Source: Staphylotrichum longicolle (Eukaryota; Ascomycota; Sordariomycetes; Sordariales; Chaetomiaceae). Taken from it: a stretch of 64,000 bases of DNA. The position numbers and the translations under genes are program-made. Within the stretch, counting starts at the first letter, position 1. Each line of letters opens with the position of its first letter. Under the pieces are notes generated by a model, which was not told where the DNA came from, made no database searches, and saw nothing but the letters and a program-made list of their open reading frames with translations. Location of the stretch: assembly GCA_019096155.1 (NCBI GenBank), contig JAHCVI010000006.1, forward strand, positions 1,798,001 through 1,862,000, written 5' to 3'. Of the stretch, positions 11,001 through 23,160 are shown piece by piece.

Positions 11001-12404
11001 CAACGGCCCCTGCGGCTAACGGCACAAGCATTTCAGCCACACCGGCCGTTACATCTCCCGCGAGCTCAAGCCTCGTCATAACTGCGGTGACGTCTCCGTC
11101 CTCTATCCCCTTGCTATCCACCACTTTGCCTGCTCTGAACTCCACATCGGCTAGCACCACCTCAGCCCTCAGCACCGTGAGTGCTGCATCTTCGGCGTCC
11201 ACAGAACTCCTCAGCAGCACAGCATCTACGACAACGGCAGCGGTGAACAGCACACTTGTTACATCGTCCTCCATTGCGTCGTCCACGCCAATTGACACCA
11301 CACTATTGACGAGCAGCACCACTCTGGCGACGAGTTCGAGTAGCTTGCTCTCTCCTCCTACTGGCAGCACCGTTTCGGTACACACAGTGTTGCCGAGCAG
11401 CACCACTGTCTCATCTTTCGGCAGCATCACTCTCGCGACGAGTTCGAGCAGCCTGCTCTCCTCTTTCAGCAGCACCACCCTGGCGACGAGTTTGAGTGGC
11501 TTGCTCTCCTCTTTCACCAGCACCACTCTGTCGACGAGTTCGAGTGGCTTGCTTCCTCCTCCCGCTGGGACACCTTCAGTATCCACGGCGTCATTGAGCA
11601 GCGCAAGTCTTGCGGTTACCTCGACAATTCCTTCCACGTTTGTGTCGAAGGTTGTCAGTACGTCAACTACGAGTGACCAGGCCACGTCTAGTCCGACGTT
11701 TCCCGCACATTGTGGCACAGCGGAAGATCGCAATAGGCTCGTCCTTAGTGTGGGTTTTCCGCAACATTCTCTCCACATACCGCTCTTCAGATATTCTGAC
11801 AAGACTATAGTTCGAGGATATCGATATTGGGCCAGGCAGGCAGCCGGTACCAGACCCGTATCATCGACTCTCATTGACGAAGAAATTCCACGTCGTCCTG
11901 CAGAAACCGACAAACTCTACGCCCACCACCCTTAGCTCCCGGACCCAGGTACTGCAACTTGACCCTACCTCTACGGGGGACATCCGGCTCGGGCAGCAGC
12001 GTGACAACCCGTGCTTCCGTTTCGATTTCAAGAGCATCAAAGTGGGCTGCTCCTCAGCCGATGACCCCTGCACTTTCAGACTCAGTGGGATTCAATGGAA
12101 CGATTTCGACGACATCACAGGAGACGAACTGTTCAGAGTGCCGCCCTGTCCGGACCTAAACAACTGCACACTCCACCAGATCATTGTCGACAACCCCGTA
12201 TTCACCAACCTGACGGGCCTTCGTATCGAACCTCACAGGATACAAACCTCGTGGATTGATGACGTGGAGATTAGCTGGACAGACACTACCTGCTCTGCCG
12301 CTGTCTGCCGCTCGCAGGTGCCCAAGAAGGCCAGCACGGTCGTCCCTCGGAGATTCTCTAGAGGCCAGATCAACAGAAATATTCGCTGGGGTGCTCGTGG
12401 GTAA
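8081..12404 (+). CDS. Large secreted Ser/Thr-rich protein with C-terminal DUF7371-like domain
   Basis: Three exons are proposed: 8081-8157, 8257 (or 8260)-11749 and 11811-12404, for about 1,387 residues. Exon 1 encodes a short hydrophobic leader (MRFKQTIGPLVAGRVWLVSA), read as a signal peptide. Exon 2 is almost entirely Ser, Thr, Val, Pro and Ala with many TVTVT and SSTT runs, the hallmark of a heavily O-mannosylated wall or surface stalk. It includes a 48-base tandem repeat near its end. Removing the 61-base intron (11750-11810) joins LVLS to FEDIDIGPG. The final roughly 200 residues are Cys-bearing and globular (VGCSSADDPCTFRLSG, VPPCPDLNNC, WIDDVEISWTDTTC), matching my memory of the fungal DUF7371 domain. 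I see no clear GPI signal after it. A TATA-like ccgtataaaa (8211-8220) falls inside intron 1, so an alternative promoter giving a leaderless product is possible but less likely. Confidence 0.75.
11312..11563 (+). repeat. 48-base coding tandem repeat in the Ser/Thr-rich gene
   Basis: Four imperfect copies of a 48-base unit start at 11312, 11420, 11468 and 11516. Each encodes a 16-residue unit close to SSTTLATSSSSLLSSF. The last three copies are contiguous; the first is separated by about 60 bases. Such in-frame repeats commonly change copy number between strains of surface proteins. Confidence 0.8.
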
Positions 12405-13155
12405 CGTGATGTCAGGGCTGAGTACTTGCATCCAGTCTGGGCTCGCAGTTTTGCCAATTTGTTTTTGGGGCACAATGCTGTGCTAGTATGTCACTCAATT
12501 ACCTTACCATTTGCATTTTGCTTTTTAGGGGTCTGTTGTCAACAAGGCGGGTTGCCAATCACCATCGTCAAGGAGTTTAAAGGTCAAGTCAGAGATGTTA
12601 CACGTGGGTTTTGCCACACATGATGGTTTGTCACATGGTTACTAAGGGAGCTGGGCGCGGCGTTATAGTTAGAGCACACGACATTCTTGTCCGTAGCTTG
12701 TCGAGATAATTAGCAAGACATGTTTTATGATTCAACGCTTCGTAAACCATTTCTGATACATTCTGGCTTGGACAGACCTGGTGGCTTGGATCACTTTGTC
12801 TGGTGCCACTTGGGGTGGATGTGCTTGTAGTTCCAGACCATGCTCAAAAACAGCTCCAAGAAGCCAAGTCGTTGTTTAGCACCGCATGTGGTTCGAGTTA
12901 GATGTGAGCCGCGCTGCCCTCGGCCTGTCTGGATGAAGAAAGAGAAATGGTTGGATGACTTGGCAGTTCACTGCGCAGGTGGGCAACACGAGATGTTGAG
13001 GTATCATCATGAATCTAGTGTTCTGTACTACAAGCAAGTAGGTATCTAAAAACCAAAGACGAAAAAGCAGAGGCAACCCCGACGCTGACACCGGTCATCT
13101 TTGACCGGATTGTCGGCGCCCGAGGTTTGACAAAATGACAAGATAACCATTTAAA
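12405..13155. other. Intergenic between convergent genes
   Basis: About 750 bases between the 3' ends of the Ser/Thr-rich protein gene and the phosphate permease gene. No coding or RNA feature seen. Confidence 0.4.
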
Positions 13156-15202
13156 TTACCAATGCGGAGCGTTGACGGCCAGCGCCATCAGGCAGCCGCC
13201 GATGAGGCCGGCGATGGGGATGGTCATGACCCAGGAGAAGAAGAGGAGGCCGACACGCTTCCAGTTGACGGCGCGGATGTGGCCGTTGCAGAGGCCCACG
13301 CCGACGGTCGCGCCCGTGATGCACATGGAGGTGGACACGGGGAGCGAGTACTGCGAGAAGATGAGGATGGTGATGGCGGCGCCCAGCTCCATGGAGGAGC
13401 CGCGGCTGGGGGAGTGGTAGGTGAGTTTGTTGCCCATGACTGTGCGTGGTTGTTTGTTAGTCATCTCTGCTCAAGGGGGCGGAAGAGAAAAGGGGTTAGG
13501 GGGTGGGGGAGGGATGCGGGCTTACCCTTCATGATGTTGTAGCCGTAGGTGATGAAGCCGATGCAGATGGCGGCGGCGGTGACGCCCAGCTGCCAGAGGG
13601 GCACCTCGGCCTTGGAGGCGCTGGGGCTGCCGGTGGACCAGGCGGCGTACATGCCGGCCCAGACGCCGACGGCGTTGCCGACGTCGTTGGCGCCGTGCGC
13701 GAAGGAGGCGGTGCAGGCGGTGATGACCTGGACGTACGAGTAGAGATGCTCGACCTCGTTGGCGTACTTGGGCGCGTAGCTGTAGACGCGGGCCATGCGG
13801 CGGCCCTCGGGCGAGTTGTTGATGCCGACCTGGGCGGTGTGGATGTCGAAGTGCGCGCCGTAGAGCAGGGCCACGACGATCTGGGCGGGGATGCGCTTGA
13901 CGGTGGCGATGAGGTTGTGCGTCTCGTGGATGGAGCCGGCGCCGAGGCGGTTCTTGTGCAGGCTGCGCATGGCCCAGCCGAGGGGGCCGCGCGACTTGCG
14001 GAGGTTGGCGTGGTGGCGCTCCTCGGCCTCCTTCAGCAGCTGCTGGTACTCGGCGTGGGTGTACTCGACGAGGCCGCCGGCGCCCTTCTCCGAGTCCTTG
14101 GCGGGCTCGGCGGGCTCCGCGGGAGCAGCCTTGAGGTCGACGTCATCCTTGAGCTTGGCAGGGGCGGTCGAGTCCGAGTCCTCGGCAGCCTCGTGGGTGT
14201 GGTCCTGGACGACGGCGTAGTCGGGGACGTTGGCCTTGCGGTTCTCGGCATCGGGCGGGGCAGGGCGCTTGAAGAGGAGGGGACCCTTCAGGATGTCCCA
14301 CAGCTTGAGGGTGTAATCTTTCTTGACGACCTTGGCGTGCACGAAGGGGACGAAGAAGAGGGCGGCAAGGAAGAAGAGACCGAAGCCGACGCCGAGCGAG
14401 ACCGAGGCAATGTACCACGCGGGCTTCTTGTCGAGGCCGAGTCTCGGGGAGCCCTTGTAGACGACCGAGAGGGTGCAAACGGTGCCGGCAATGAGGAAGA
14501 AGAAGGGCGAGGTGTAGACGGCCCACGGCACAGGGTTCTTGCGCAAGTGGACGGTCAACTTGATGAGCATGAAGATGATGGCACCGAAGCAGGCCGAGAT
14601 GAAGGGAGCGGCGCCGAGGCCGGCAAAGATGGCACCGAGACCCTGGCCGTTGTTCCAGCCCCATTGGACCTGCTTGGCACCGACCGCAGCAACACCGACA
14701 CCAGCGATGGAGGAGACGAGAGAGTAGGTAGAGGAGACGTGAGCCGAGTTGCGCGTGCACCACATGACCCAGAGGGAGGCGCCGGCGGAAGAGCAAGCGA
14801 AGGCGAGGAGCTGAACACCCGCGTTGTTGCCGAAGGCGTTGCTGGGAATGATACCGTTCTTGATGGTGGAGGCGGTTCTGGCACCCACGGCGAGGGCACC
14901 CGTCAACTCGAAGATGACGCAAAGGATCATAGCCTGGCGGTAGGTGACGGAGCGCGACGAGACGCTGGTGGCCCAGGCGTTGGCGACATCGTCTGCAGGC
15001 GGGTGAAGAAAGACATGGTCAGCAACGGAACAAAGGGAACACTGGGCGATGCCGTGACGGCTCGTCCCTTGCGCAAGGGTTCTTTGTGGTGCAGTATCGG
15101 TGTAAGCAAGGAGAGAGACGTACTCGCGCCATTGTTGAACGCCTCGAGCAGCGCAAAGCAGCTGCCCAGAGCAAAGACGTAGGTGTAAGCGTCTAGGACC
15201 AT
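13156..15202 (-). CDS. PiT/Pho4-family phosphate permease
   Basis: Plasma-membrane inorganic phosphate transporter of the PiT (SLC20) type, related to Neurospora PHO-4 and yeast Pho89, which couple phosphate to sodium. Three minus-strand exons, 15202-15124, 14992-13526 and 13439-13156, give about 609 residues. The first intron interrupts the N-terminal PiT signature, which after splicing reads FNNGANDVANAWATSV. The C-terminal copy is FAHGANDVGNAVGVW; the duplicated GANDVxN motif is diagnostic. After intron 2 the protein continues VMGNKLTYHSPSRGSSMELG, the second conserved loop. A hydrophilic, charged loop of roughly 150 residues separates two multi-helix halves, as in fungal members. The ATG at 15202 precedes YTYVFALGSCFALLEAFNNG, a normal first helix. 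Phosphate-starvation control is expected from the family; I did not find a convincing promoter motif. No lesion is seen. Confidence 0.93.
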
Positions 15203-18200
15203 CTTGGCGAGCTCGGCAAAGCTTATCTGATGGTCTGGGTGGTTGGCGAGATGCAGATGGTGTGAGACGATGGGAGAGAGCAGGCCTTATGAGCCCTTGG
15301 CTCTGTGTGTGCTTGCTCCCTAGGGACGATACCCCTTCGCCACGTGCAGCTTGCCACTCGCCGGTCCACCAGTCGAGCTCTGGACGAGAGGGGACTCCAG
15401 AACAGAGCTGCGGCTGCGGTTCGGCTCGGTGTCCAAACCAGGCCATCGAACCGCCTGCATTGGTGAGCATGTCGGCCAGTGTCGCGTGGGGGGTGGGTAG
15501 GAGCAAGGTGGGTGCTTCATCCCTGGCGGCCACTGAGATGCACAACGTGGTTGCGAGCCGGGCTCTGATTTGCCAACACGGATGCCCACACCTGCCACAG
15601 CCAAGCTCCAAACGATGCTCCAGCCAACGACCCTCAGCTGGATTTACCGAGTGTGGTCCCGCTGACGGCACCGGTGCACCGGATTCGGGGGACCGATCAA
15701 AAGGAGCAACTGATGTTCCAGGTATTATTGGATGCCTCCCGACATGATTCGATTGACCGAGACGAGCTGATGGCAAGAGCCAACTGCCCAACTCGGAGAC
15801 AAGCTAGCTGAGTTGCAAGTTGCAAGCTGCTGAATATCGGGGCATTGTCGGCGTGGCCCGATCATCCATTTTTTTCAAAGCTTCCAAAGCCGCTGTGAAA
15901 TCCCCCGATCAGAGCGGATGAATTTCCGTGACTTTTGTCGAAGTACCATGGTTTACGTCTTCTCACGGTCGCACCCCAGTCTGCCCCCGACCATGACTCG
16001 ATCGAATTATTTGATGCATGCACAGATCTGGAGGCAATCTGGGCACCGATGGGATTCCTGGGCGCTGCTGCTTGAACGCATACGCCAAGAGATGCCCAGA
16101 GTTGCCAAGACACAGGCACCTTGGAGAGCACAACAATCTGCGAACCAGAGCCTGAGACTCGAAAACGTGGTCAGTGCCGCCCAGGACCCAGACCAAACGC
16201 CATCTTGCTCGCCAAGTCTTGGGTTCCGACGGGTGCGACCGTGCCCTCTCAGCGTCGCATGCACTATGCCCTTTTCATCACCGTCTTCACTTTTTCGACC
16301 ACAACTTGTCAAGGTGAACCGACGACTTGTTCGGAGAGAGAGAGAAATAACAAAGAGCTTGTCTGCATCTTGCCCCTGAACCTGCACCCGCCACAAGTGT
16401 CCAAATCTGGAACCCCCTCACGAGACCAGGCTCGGTCGACGTCCTGGACTGCCGGGCCATGGAATTCCCTGACAATCCGAACCTGTCGTTTACACGTGTT
16501 CGTCAACACGACATTTCGTTTCGAGATCGGCTTGATCGAGCCACCGACAACGAGGCGGGCTCGCTATGCCCTTCTCCGTGGGTCAAATGCAGGTTGTTTT
16601 CTCTCCTCCCTGCCTGTGTTGGAAATGAGCCGCTGTTGTGGCCCGTTTCACCCCGGAATAGCCCAAGGGATCGATAAACAAAGGGACAAGGGGAATTTGA
16701 GGGGCAGTGAAAGCACCCAGAACTAGAACAGTCCAGTCCCGGCAACAACACCACCATGGCTCGATTCGCAGGCACTTGCAGGATAGTTAGCGGGGTGGCT
16801 GGCCAAATCCCCAGTGTCGCGTGTCAAAAGAGCTGCTCGCGACCGATCTCAATGATGGACGAACCAGGAGACCGGCACTAGCAAACCCGAACAAGCCGCC
16901 GGTACGATCGCCAAGAGGGCAAAGACGGGATGCATGAGTCCGCCAAGGGACAAGAGGTGGGAGACAAGAGTCCGCCAAGCGAAGTTGATTCTTGGAACTG
17001 TGTGGGCGCGTTTAGGAATGTGCCCACGTGCTCAGATTCCTGAACCGGTTGGGTTGTTGAAGCGGCCGGGCAGACATGCAGTATGTGGGACCCACTGCGG
17101 GCTGTTGATAATGCATTGTGCGTGCATGAGTCTTTGCTTCCCTGTCCCTAGACCAGGCGGGGGTTGATGCGGGTGAGCTCAAGGTGAAATGAGTGGTTGG
17201 GGGTGCTTACGGTGGTGAGCAGCCGAGGGTGAGCACATGCAGGATTATGCCACTGTGCTGATAGTATTGTGGAGGCTGTGGCAAATGTCTGGCCAAACAT
17301 ATCCCCTAGCAACCCCTTTCTCTCTATTATCTCTGTCCACGACCCCTCGATGCCACACACCGTAATAACTTCCGTCTCTGGTATGTTGTTCAAGGTCGGG
17401 CCTGGATGCAGCTACATTTCAACACTCGTTATTCGGCACGCTCGTGTTGTTCACGTGAAAGGTTATCAGTCCTGGTAATCTATGGTTTTCGGCTGTAGCT
17501 GCGAAAGGCTTGGTTAAACTCTATGATACCTCTTTTCCGACGCTCGCTGTTCTCTGTGATAGAAGACCCACCAGAGGGATGTGGGCCAGAATCGAACTCC
17601 GCCAAGTGTTCGATCCAAGGAAGGGCCGCGTGGCTGACTTCATAGACATTGGATGAAGCGCAGTCGAAAGTGCTGCCAAACCCACTGATGGTGCTGTCAC
17701 TGGTGTCAAGGGAAACAAACGGAGAATGACCAAAGGGGTCGTCGCCTTTGGAGACCTTGGGTTTCAGCCAACATGGTTTTGGCACCAAGGTCGGGTCAGT
17801 CCGCCTGCTGGTTTAGCTTGTCAGAGCCACTCTCGACCGAGGCCAACGGGAACTGGTTTCTCGTCAAAGGCAGGATCTTGCCCACTCCACGAACTGTAGA
17901 GGGGCTGAATGAGAGTACCGCCGACTCTGAGGGTGCACTGCCACCAGTGCTGGGAAATCCAAGAGAGACGGTTATTTCCTGAGTAGTCGCCCTGAGAAAG
18001 GTTTTGGCCCGTTATTTTCGAGTCAGATTCCGAGTATGAGTCTGCCGGGGCGGTAAGGATGCCGGACTTCTACAGCCGGGAGGTAGATGGCGAATACTGC
18101 TGAGGGTCGAGCGGTGAGCCAGCCCAGATCATATGGGCAGACAATGTGTCAGGAACAGGAAAATGAGAGACGAGATGTGTGCGCTTCCATGAAACTGGAT

Positions 18201-19836
18201 CGATTCCGTCCTGGTATAGACAGGCAACAAACGCGCGATCACTGAACGTCTGGTAGGTTGTTGCCGGTAATCTGGCTTAGTAGACGACGGGTATCTCGGA
18301 GCAGATTCTCTGGCCGGAAAGCTCGGGAAGAGATGGATGGATGGAGGCAGTAATGATAGCAGACAAAGTGTAGATTCGCCCACTCTTTTAACATAGAGGT
18401 ATCCCTCACTCCGCACATGCCCACGAATGCACAGACACACTGCTCAACCGCTCCAACCCTGCCTCGCCTGCCTGCTGCTGAGACGGCTTCCCAGAAATGG
18501 AACGACACAAAACGTTGGCTCGACAAGGCCCGAAAAAAACCGAGAAGATTGATCCGGTCACCTGGGGTCGAGATGCCGCGAAGTAGGGCAGATGAAAAGA
18601 TTCTGTGCGGTTAACCGTCTTCACGGTAAACTTCGACGCTGAATACCGTACCGAAAAGATCACCATCGAGACGCAACAGACTCCGTTGTCTGAGCATCGG
18701 CGCCTTGAAACCTTCTTCGGCAAACCGGTAGGTTATCAGATTCAGCCCTACGCGTGTAAAGAGGCACAGCCTTGACCTGGTTGAAGCCCAGAGGCGTCCC
18801 CACACTCGGGGAACGGTGACCTAATTACCGAGCGCCGTCTGTACGTCAGATGCGGCTATCGCAGCTGCGGCGTCTTGAGGCTGGGGCTTCGCCATCAAGA
18901 GCTGTCGCAAGGGTGGAAACTGCGGCCGGCTCGGCGGCACAAATTTGTTTCCGGGTCCACACAAACGACGGCTCGGCGGCACAGTGGAGATCTCTTTTAG
19001 GTCGGCTAGGAACGGCTCGGTGGGGCAGATATCTCTTTGTCGGCATCGCTCCAGCCTGTGGGTACACGTCCTGTGGACGGATTACAAGCAACACAACGCT
19101 TTGAAACCGGCCGTGCAGAATGTGTCCAGGCCGACAGTCCCCGGATTTGAACCTCAAGTCGTTTACCCGGAGATGCCAGGGTGGGCAGATCGACGACCGG
19201 ATGCTTTCCGGTGTCAGCGTCGAGCAAGAGTCGCAAGACATGGCGTAAACGACGCTTCGCATCCAGCACTTCCAAATACGCGATTGGATTCATCTGGTTT
19301 GCTGCCCTATTCCTCAGCAATACACCATTCCAAGATATGAGATCCTAGCGCGCGGAGCGTTCGTAGCAAACCTCTTTTGTGGCAAACCCCAACCGGATCT
19401 ACCAACCGCGCTCCTGTACTGTAGGGTTCCCAAATGGAGGGAAAGGTGTGCGTTACTCCCGGTTGCCGATACTGTTTAGGTTGGATCCATGATGGTCGCC
19501 GACTCGAAAATCAGGCTCCACAGGTTGGTCGTCAATCACCTAAACCCACAGTTCCCTTTCGTGGTCGCCGACCATCGTCATTGTCCGGGCACGGATAAGG
19601 CTGTACGAATGTACACGGCGATTCAAGGACTATGCACCATCCGCATGTGCAATATCCATCTACCGGGCATCGGCGTGGCATAACAAATTCCCACTATCAT
19701 CATTTTAACATTTTCAGAATCAAGTCCTGCGATCAGATTACTGTCTTATTTAAACAATGCTTCATCCTCGCATCGCACCTCCTATTGCAACCAGCTCCAT
19801 GCTCTCAAGCTTTTCTCTTACACCCCGCCGGCAAGC
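15203..19836. other. 4.6 kb stretch with no supportable gene
   Basis: Both strands carry only short frames with no recognisable domain or convincing splice sites. A minus-strand segment at about 17480-17980 has locally protein-like Ser/Pro-rich composition but is broken by stops. A 15-base direct repeat (cggctcggcggcaca) occurs at about 18929 and 18969. Sequence near 18795-18840 resembles a stretch near 32505-32555. It may be regulatory DNA or decayed genes. Confidence 0.35.
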
Positions 19837-21879
19837 ATGCATACCGAGATGGCTCGCACCGCACCAGTCTCCCCGGCTCGGGATCAAGGGCCGGACTTAG
19901 AGATGCAGACCGTCCGAAGCGCCCATCTTGACAACGACGTTGTCTCTTCCTTCAGTTGGGCCAACCTTAACGTTGTGGTCACCGACCGAACGACAAAGAC
20001 GCCGCTGTCTATCTTGTCGGAGGCGTCGGGCTTCGTCCGTGCCGGCGAGATGCTGGCCATCATGGGGCCTAGCGGGTCAGGAAAGACAACACTCCTGAAC
20101 GCCCTCGCCCATCGAGTGGCTGCTGCAGGCGCGACAACCACGGGCGACATTCTCATCAACGGTCAAAAGACATCGCTGCAGACCCTTCGTGACTTGTCCA
20201 GCTACGTCGAGCAGGAGGATGCTTTGATCGGTAGCCTGACGGTCAAGGAGACGATGATGTTTGGCGCGCGGCTCTCTCTTCCGAGGTACGTCTCAGCTGC
20301 TCCCGAGCCACGCCCGCGTAACACGCTAACAGCACGATCAGCAACATAAGCAAAAAAGAAGCACTTGAGCGCGTCGACAACCTGATTGCCAGCTTCGGTC
20401 TGCAGTCTCAGGCACAGACGATCGTCGGCACGCCCATCAAAAAGGGTCTAAGCGGCGGCCAAAAGAAGCGGCTCGGTATCGCAAGTCGCTTGGTGACGAA
20501 TCCGAGGATCCTCTTTCTTGACGAACCGACAAGTGGCCTGGACTCCGCCCTGAGCCTCGAGGTGTGCAGTTATATCAAGGATATTGGCAGAAGACACAAG
20601 GTGAGTGGCAGTTGGCTTAGACCCGGTCGGTGTGAAACAAACCACGACTGACACACACAACCACAATCCAGCTCGTCATCGTGGCGTCGATTCATCAGCC
20701 ATCCTCGGCCACCTTTCAGCAGTTCGACCACCTCTGTCTCATGTCTGGAGGGCGTACTTGCTACTTTGGGACCGTTGCAGAAGCGACTGGGTACTTTGGC
20801 AGAATCGGGTACCCCATTCCGCCAGAGACGAACTCGGCCGAGTTCTTTCTGGACCTGATCAATACCGACTTGGATAAGAATGGCGAGGTTGTTCTGCGGA
20901 CCGACGACATATGCAACTCTTGGAACACATCCGAAGAACGGACCCGCCTTACGCAAGTGATCCAGAAAACTCAAGAGTCGTCCGCCAGCAGTCTGTCGCA
21001 TTACAAGGTGGCCCGACCAAGTGGATGGAAAGTGCCGCTGGTGTTGCTCCACAGGTCGTGGATCAAGTCGTACCGCGATATCATGGCGTACGGGATCCGG
21101 ATTGCCATGTACCTAGGCCTCGCCATTCTCATGGGCACCGTCTTCCTTCGGTTCGAGACGGAGCAGCGATACGTCCAGCCTTACATCAACGCCATCTTCT
21201 TCGGCGGCGCATTCATGTCGTTCATGGCTGTCGCCTACGTCCCGGCGTTCCTCGAGGACCTGAGCACCTTCAAACAAGAGCGGGCAAATGGCCTGGTCGG
21301 GCCCTTGGCCTTCATGGTGTCCAACTTCATCATCGGACTCCCGTTCCTCTTCGGTATCGTCATCCTCTTCTCCGTCGTCGCCTACTGGCTGACGGGTTTC
21401 CGCGCCGATGCCTCCGCCTTCTTCATGTGGGTGCTGTGGCTGTTCCTCGACCTCGTCGCGGCGGAGAGTCTGGTCGTTTTTGTTTCGTCCATCTTCGACG
21501 TCTTCGTGTCGCCCTCGCCATCACGGCGTTTGCCAACGGGCTCTGGATGTGCGTCGACGGCTTCCTGGTGCCCATGAACATCCTCAACGTCTTCTGGAAG
21601 TACGTCTTCCATTACATCGATTACCAAGCCTACGTCTTCCAGGGCATGATGGTGAATCAGTTTCAGCATGGGGAATACAGTTGCGAACAAGTGGCGGGTG
21701 GCCAGTATCAGTGTGCCTATCCAAGCGACCTCAACTCGGCTGGCAAGTTTCGTGGCACCGACGTATTGCGCCAATTCAGCATCAGCACTGGGCTTGAAGG
21801 GACCTGGGTGGGCATCACAATCGGCATTATTGTTGGCTATCGCATTCTAGCCTACCTCGCATTGGTTCTACGGAAGTAG
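19837..21879 (+). CDS. ABCG (white/brown-type) half-transporter, apparent frameshift
   Basis: ATP-driven membrane exporter with a nucleotide-binding domain followed by one transmembrane domain, about 638 residues if the frame is continuous. Exons are 19837-20285, 20342-20600 and 20672-21879. Walker A GPSGSGKTT lies at residues 77-85. The signature LSGGQKKRLGIA and Walker B ILFLDEPTSGLD are in exon 2, and the H-loop IVASIHQPSS begins exon 3. The membrane half has six or so hydrophobic segments and the conserved FHYIDYQAYVFQGM near the C-terminus. Near 21505-21515 the frame shifts by one base between SSIFDVFV and ALAITAFANGLWMC; both sides are conserved ABCG sequence, so one base appears missing. 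As read, the protein would truncate in the membrane domain. It is either a recent lesion or an assembly error. An in-frame ATG at 19852 is an alternative start. The substrate is unknown; the isochorismatase-like gene lies 1.3 kb downstream. Confidence 0.85.
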
Positions 21880-23160
21880 CTGGTTTGTATCGGTTGGATC
21901 CTTTGTTTCATGAGCACCGGCCTTTTCACACCCAATGTATTTCTAGAATTAGGTAGTGTTTAATACGGTTTCACCACACACACACACCTCCACACGCGGA
22001 CACATACGCACACTCTCTCCCCCTTTCTCTTTCTCTCTGTTTCTCTCTTCCCTCTTTCTGTCTCTCTTTGGGTCTTTCTCTGGCAATCTTTTGCTGCTGA
22101 GCCTTTGGCACAGTTCCTCGTCAAGCTGCAGAGCATTTGTCTGCGTCTGACTGGAACAAACGGAGTGGGCATCGACATCGGGGTGAGGCCCTAAGCGGGT
22201 CAACGGCTGAGCGAACTTATGTTTAGTAATTTTACATTTCATGTTAGTTGGACAACGAGCTAGTATAGTCACAATCACGGCACAGCCGTCACTGCATCTA
22301 CTTAGGGCCAGTTCTGCGGCCCGCTGAAGAGTGATATGCCTCTGCAGTCATGGGCCTCTTTGTTGCGCCCCCTCGCGCAACCACAAAACATCGTACACCC
22401 ACCCACCACAAAGTTGACCATCCTATGACTCCCGTGATAGTTGGTGGCAGCCGCTTCTTGCGTTGCGCGCATCGTATGCTATTCGGTCGAGGAAGTTGGG
22501 CGTCATGAGCCGGTGAGCTCTTTTCCCGGAGACTTTCCAACCACACGAGTCAAGATCATTGACATAGAGACACCCTATTAAAGGGCACTGCGGCGGCTGG
22601 CGTGCACAACGTCGTCGGATGTCACAAACATATGGGTAAATCTTCCGTTTCCCGAACACTCTCGGTCGCGCCCGTCATTCACTTGCGAGAGGGGTACAGG
22701 AATGGGCTCATTGCAGGGGTCGAAATTTAGAGCTTGGCGGTTTATGATGCCAGAAGCGGTTAGCCGTAGTGGCGATTCCGTGTGGAGGACAGATCCGCCA
22801 AGGGCAAGATTTCCAGGTTTACACTTTGACACAGAGACCACAGTTAGACACCCCCTTGCCATGTCATCCAATTCTAGTGTAGGCCATGAAAGTGCTCCGT
22901 TAGTCCGGGGACCTTGATCATCAGGAACGTTACCCGACTGGTTTCTCATTGCATCGTTGATTTGTCACCATCGATTGCTCGGGATTTAATTTATTAGTCA
23001 CCCAAACCACCTGAGGGTCCAGCTTGTGAGGGGTTGCTGTTCTTAAATACCCTCATGTCGTCTTGAAGCAACGGCCGACAAACAGAGGCAGTCGGCACTC
23101 TAATTCTCAAATAACTGCCTCATCTGGTCCTTTCTTATCCCTCTGTGTAACTCTTTCAAA
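21880..23160. other. Intergenic, ABC transporter to isochorismatase-like gene
   Basis: About 1.3 kb containing the pyrimidine-rich tract at 21970-22086. A TATA-like cttaaata lies at about 23042, some 120 bases before the next start codon. No gene seen. Confidence 0.4.
21970..22086 (+). repeat. CA-repeat followed by CT-rich microsatellite-like tract
   Basis: A short CACACA run passes into a tract of about 80 bases made almost only of C and T (ctctctccccctttctcttt and similar). It sits about 90 bases past the ABC transporter stop, so it is 3' flanking DNA of that gene. Confidence 0.7.

Noticed and set aside
10558..11913. 451-codon open frame on the minus strand
   Set aside because: Antisense of Ser/Thr repeat coding; its Val/Glu-rich sequence follows from the repeats.
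13503..15182. 559-codon open frame on the plus strand
   Set aside because: Exact antisense of the phosphate permease; its Gly/Asp/Val-rich composition is that of a reversed GC-rich gene, with no domain.
16121..16726. 201-codon open frame in the gene-poor stretch
   Set aside because: No domain, composition or start context; overlapping frames of similar length on both strands suggest chance.
19138..19160. Second tRNA-like T-loop (ggatttgaacc, minus strand)
   Set aside because: No D-arm or acceptor stem in the expected distance.
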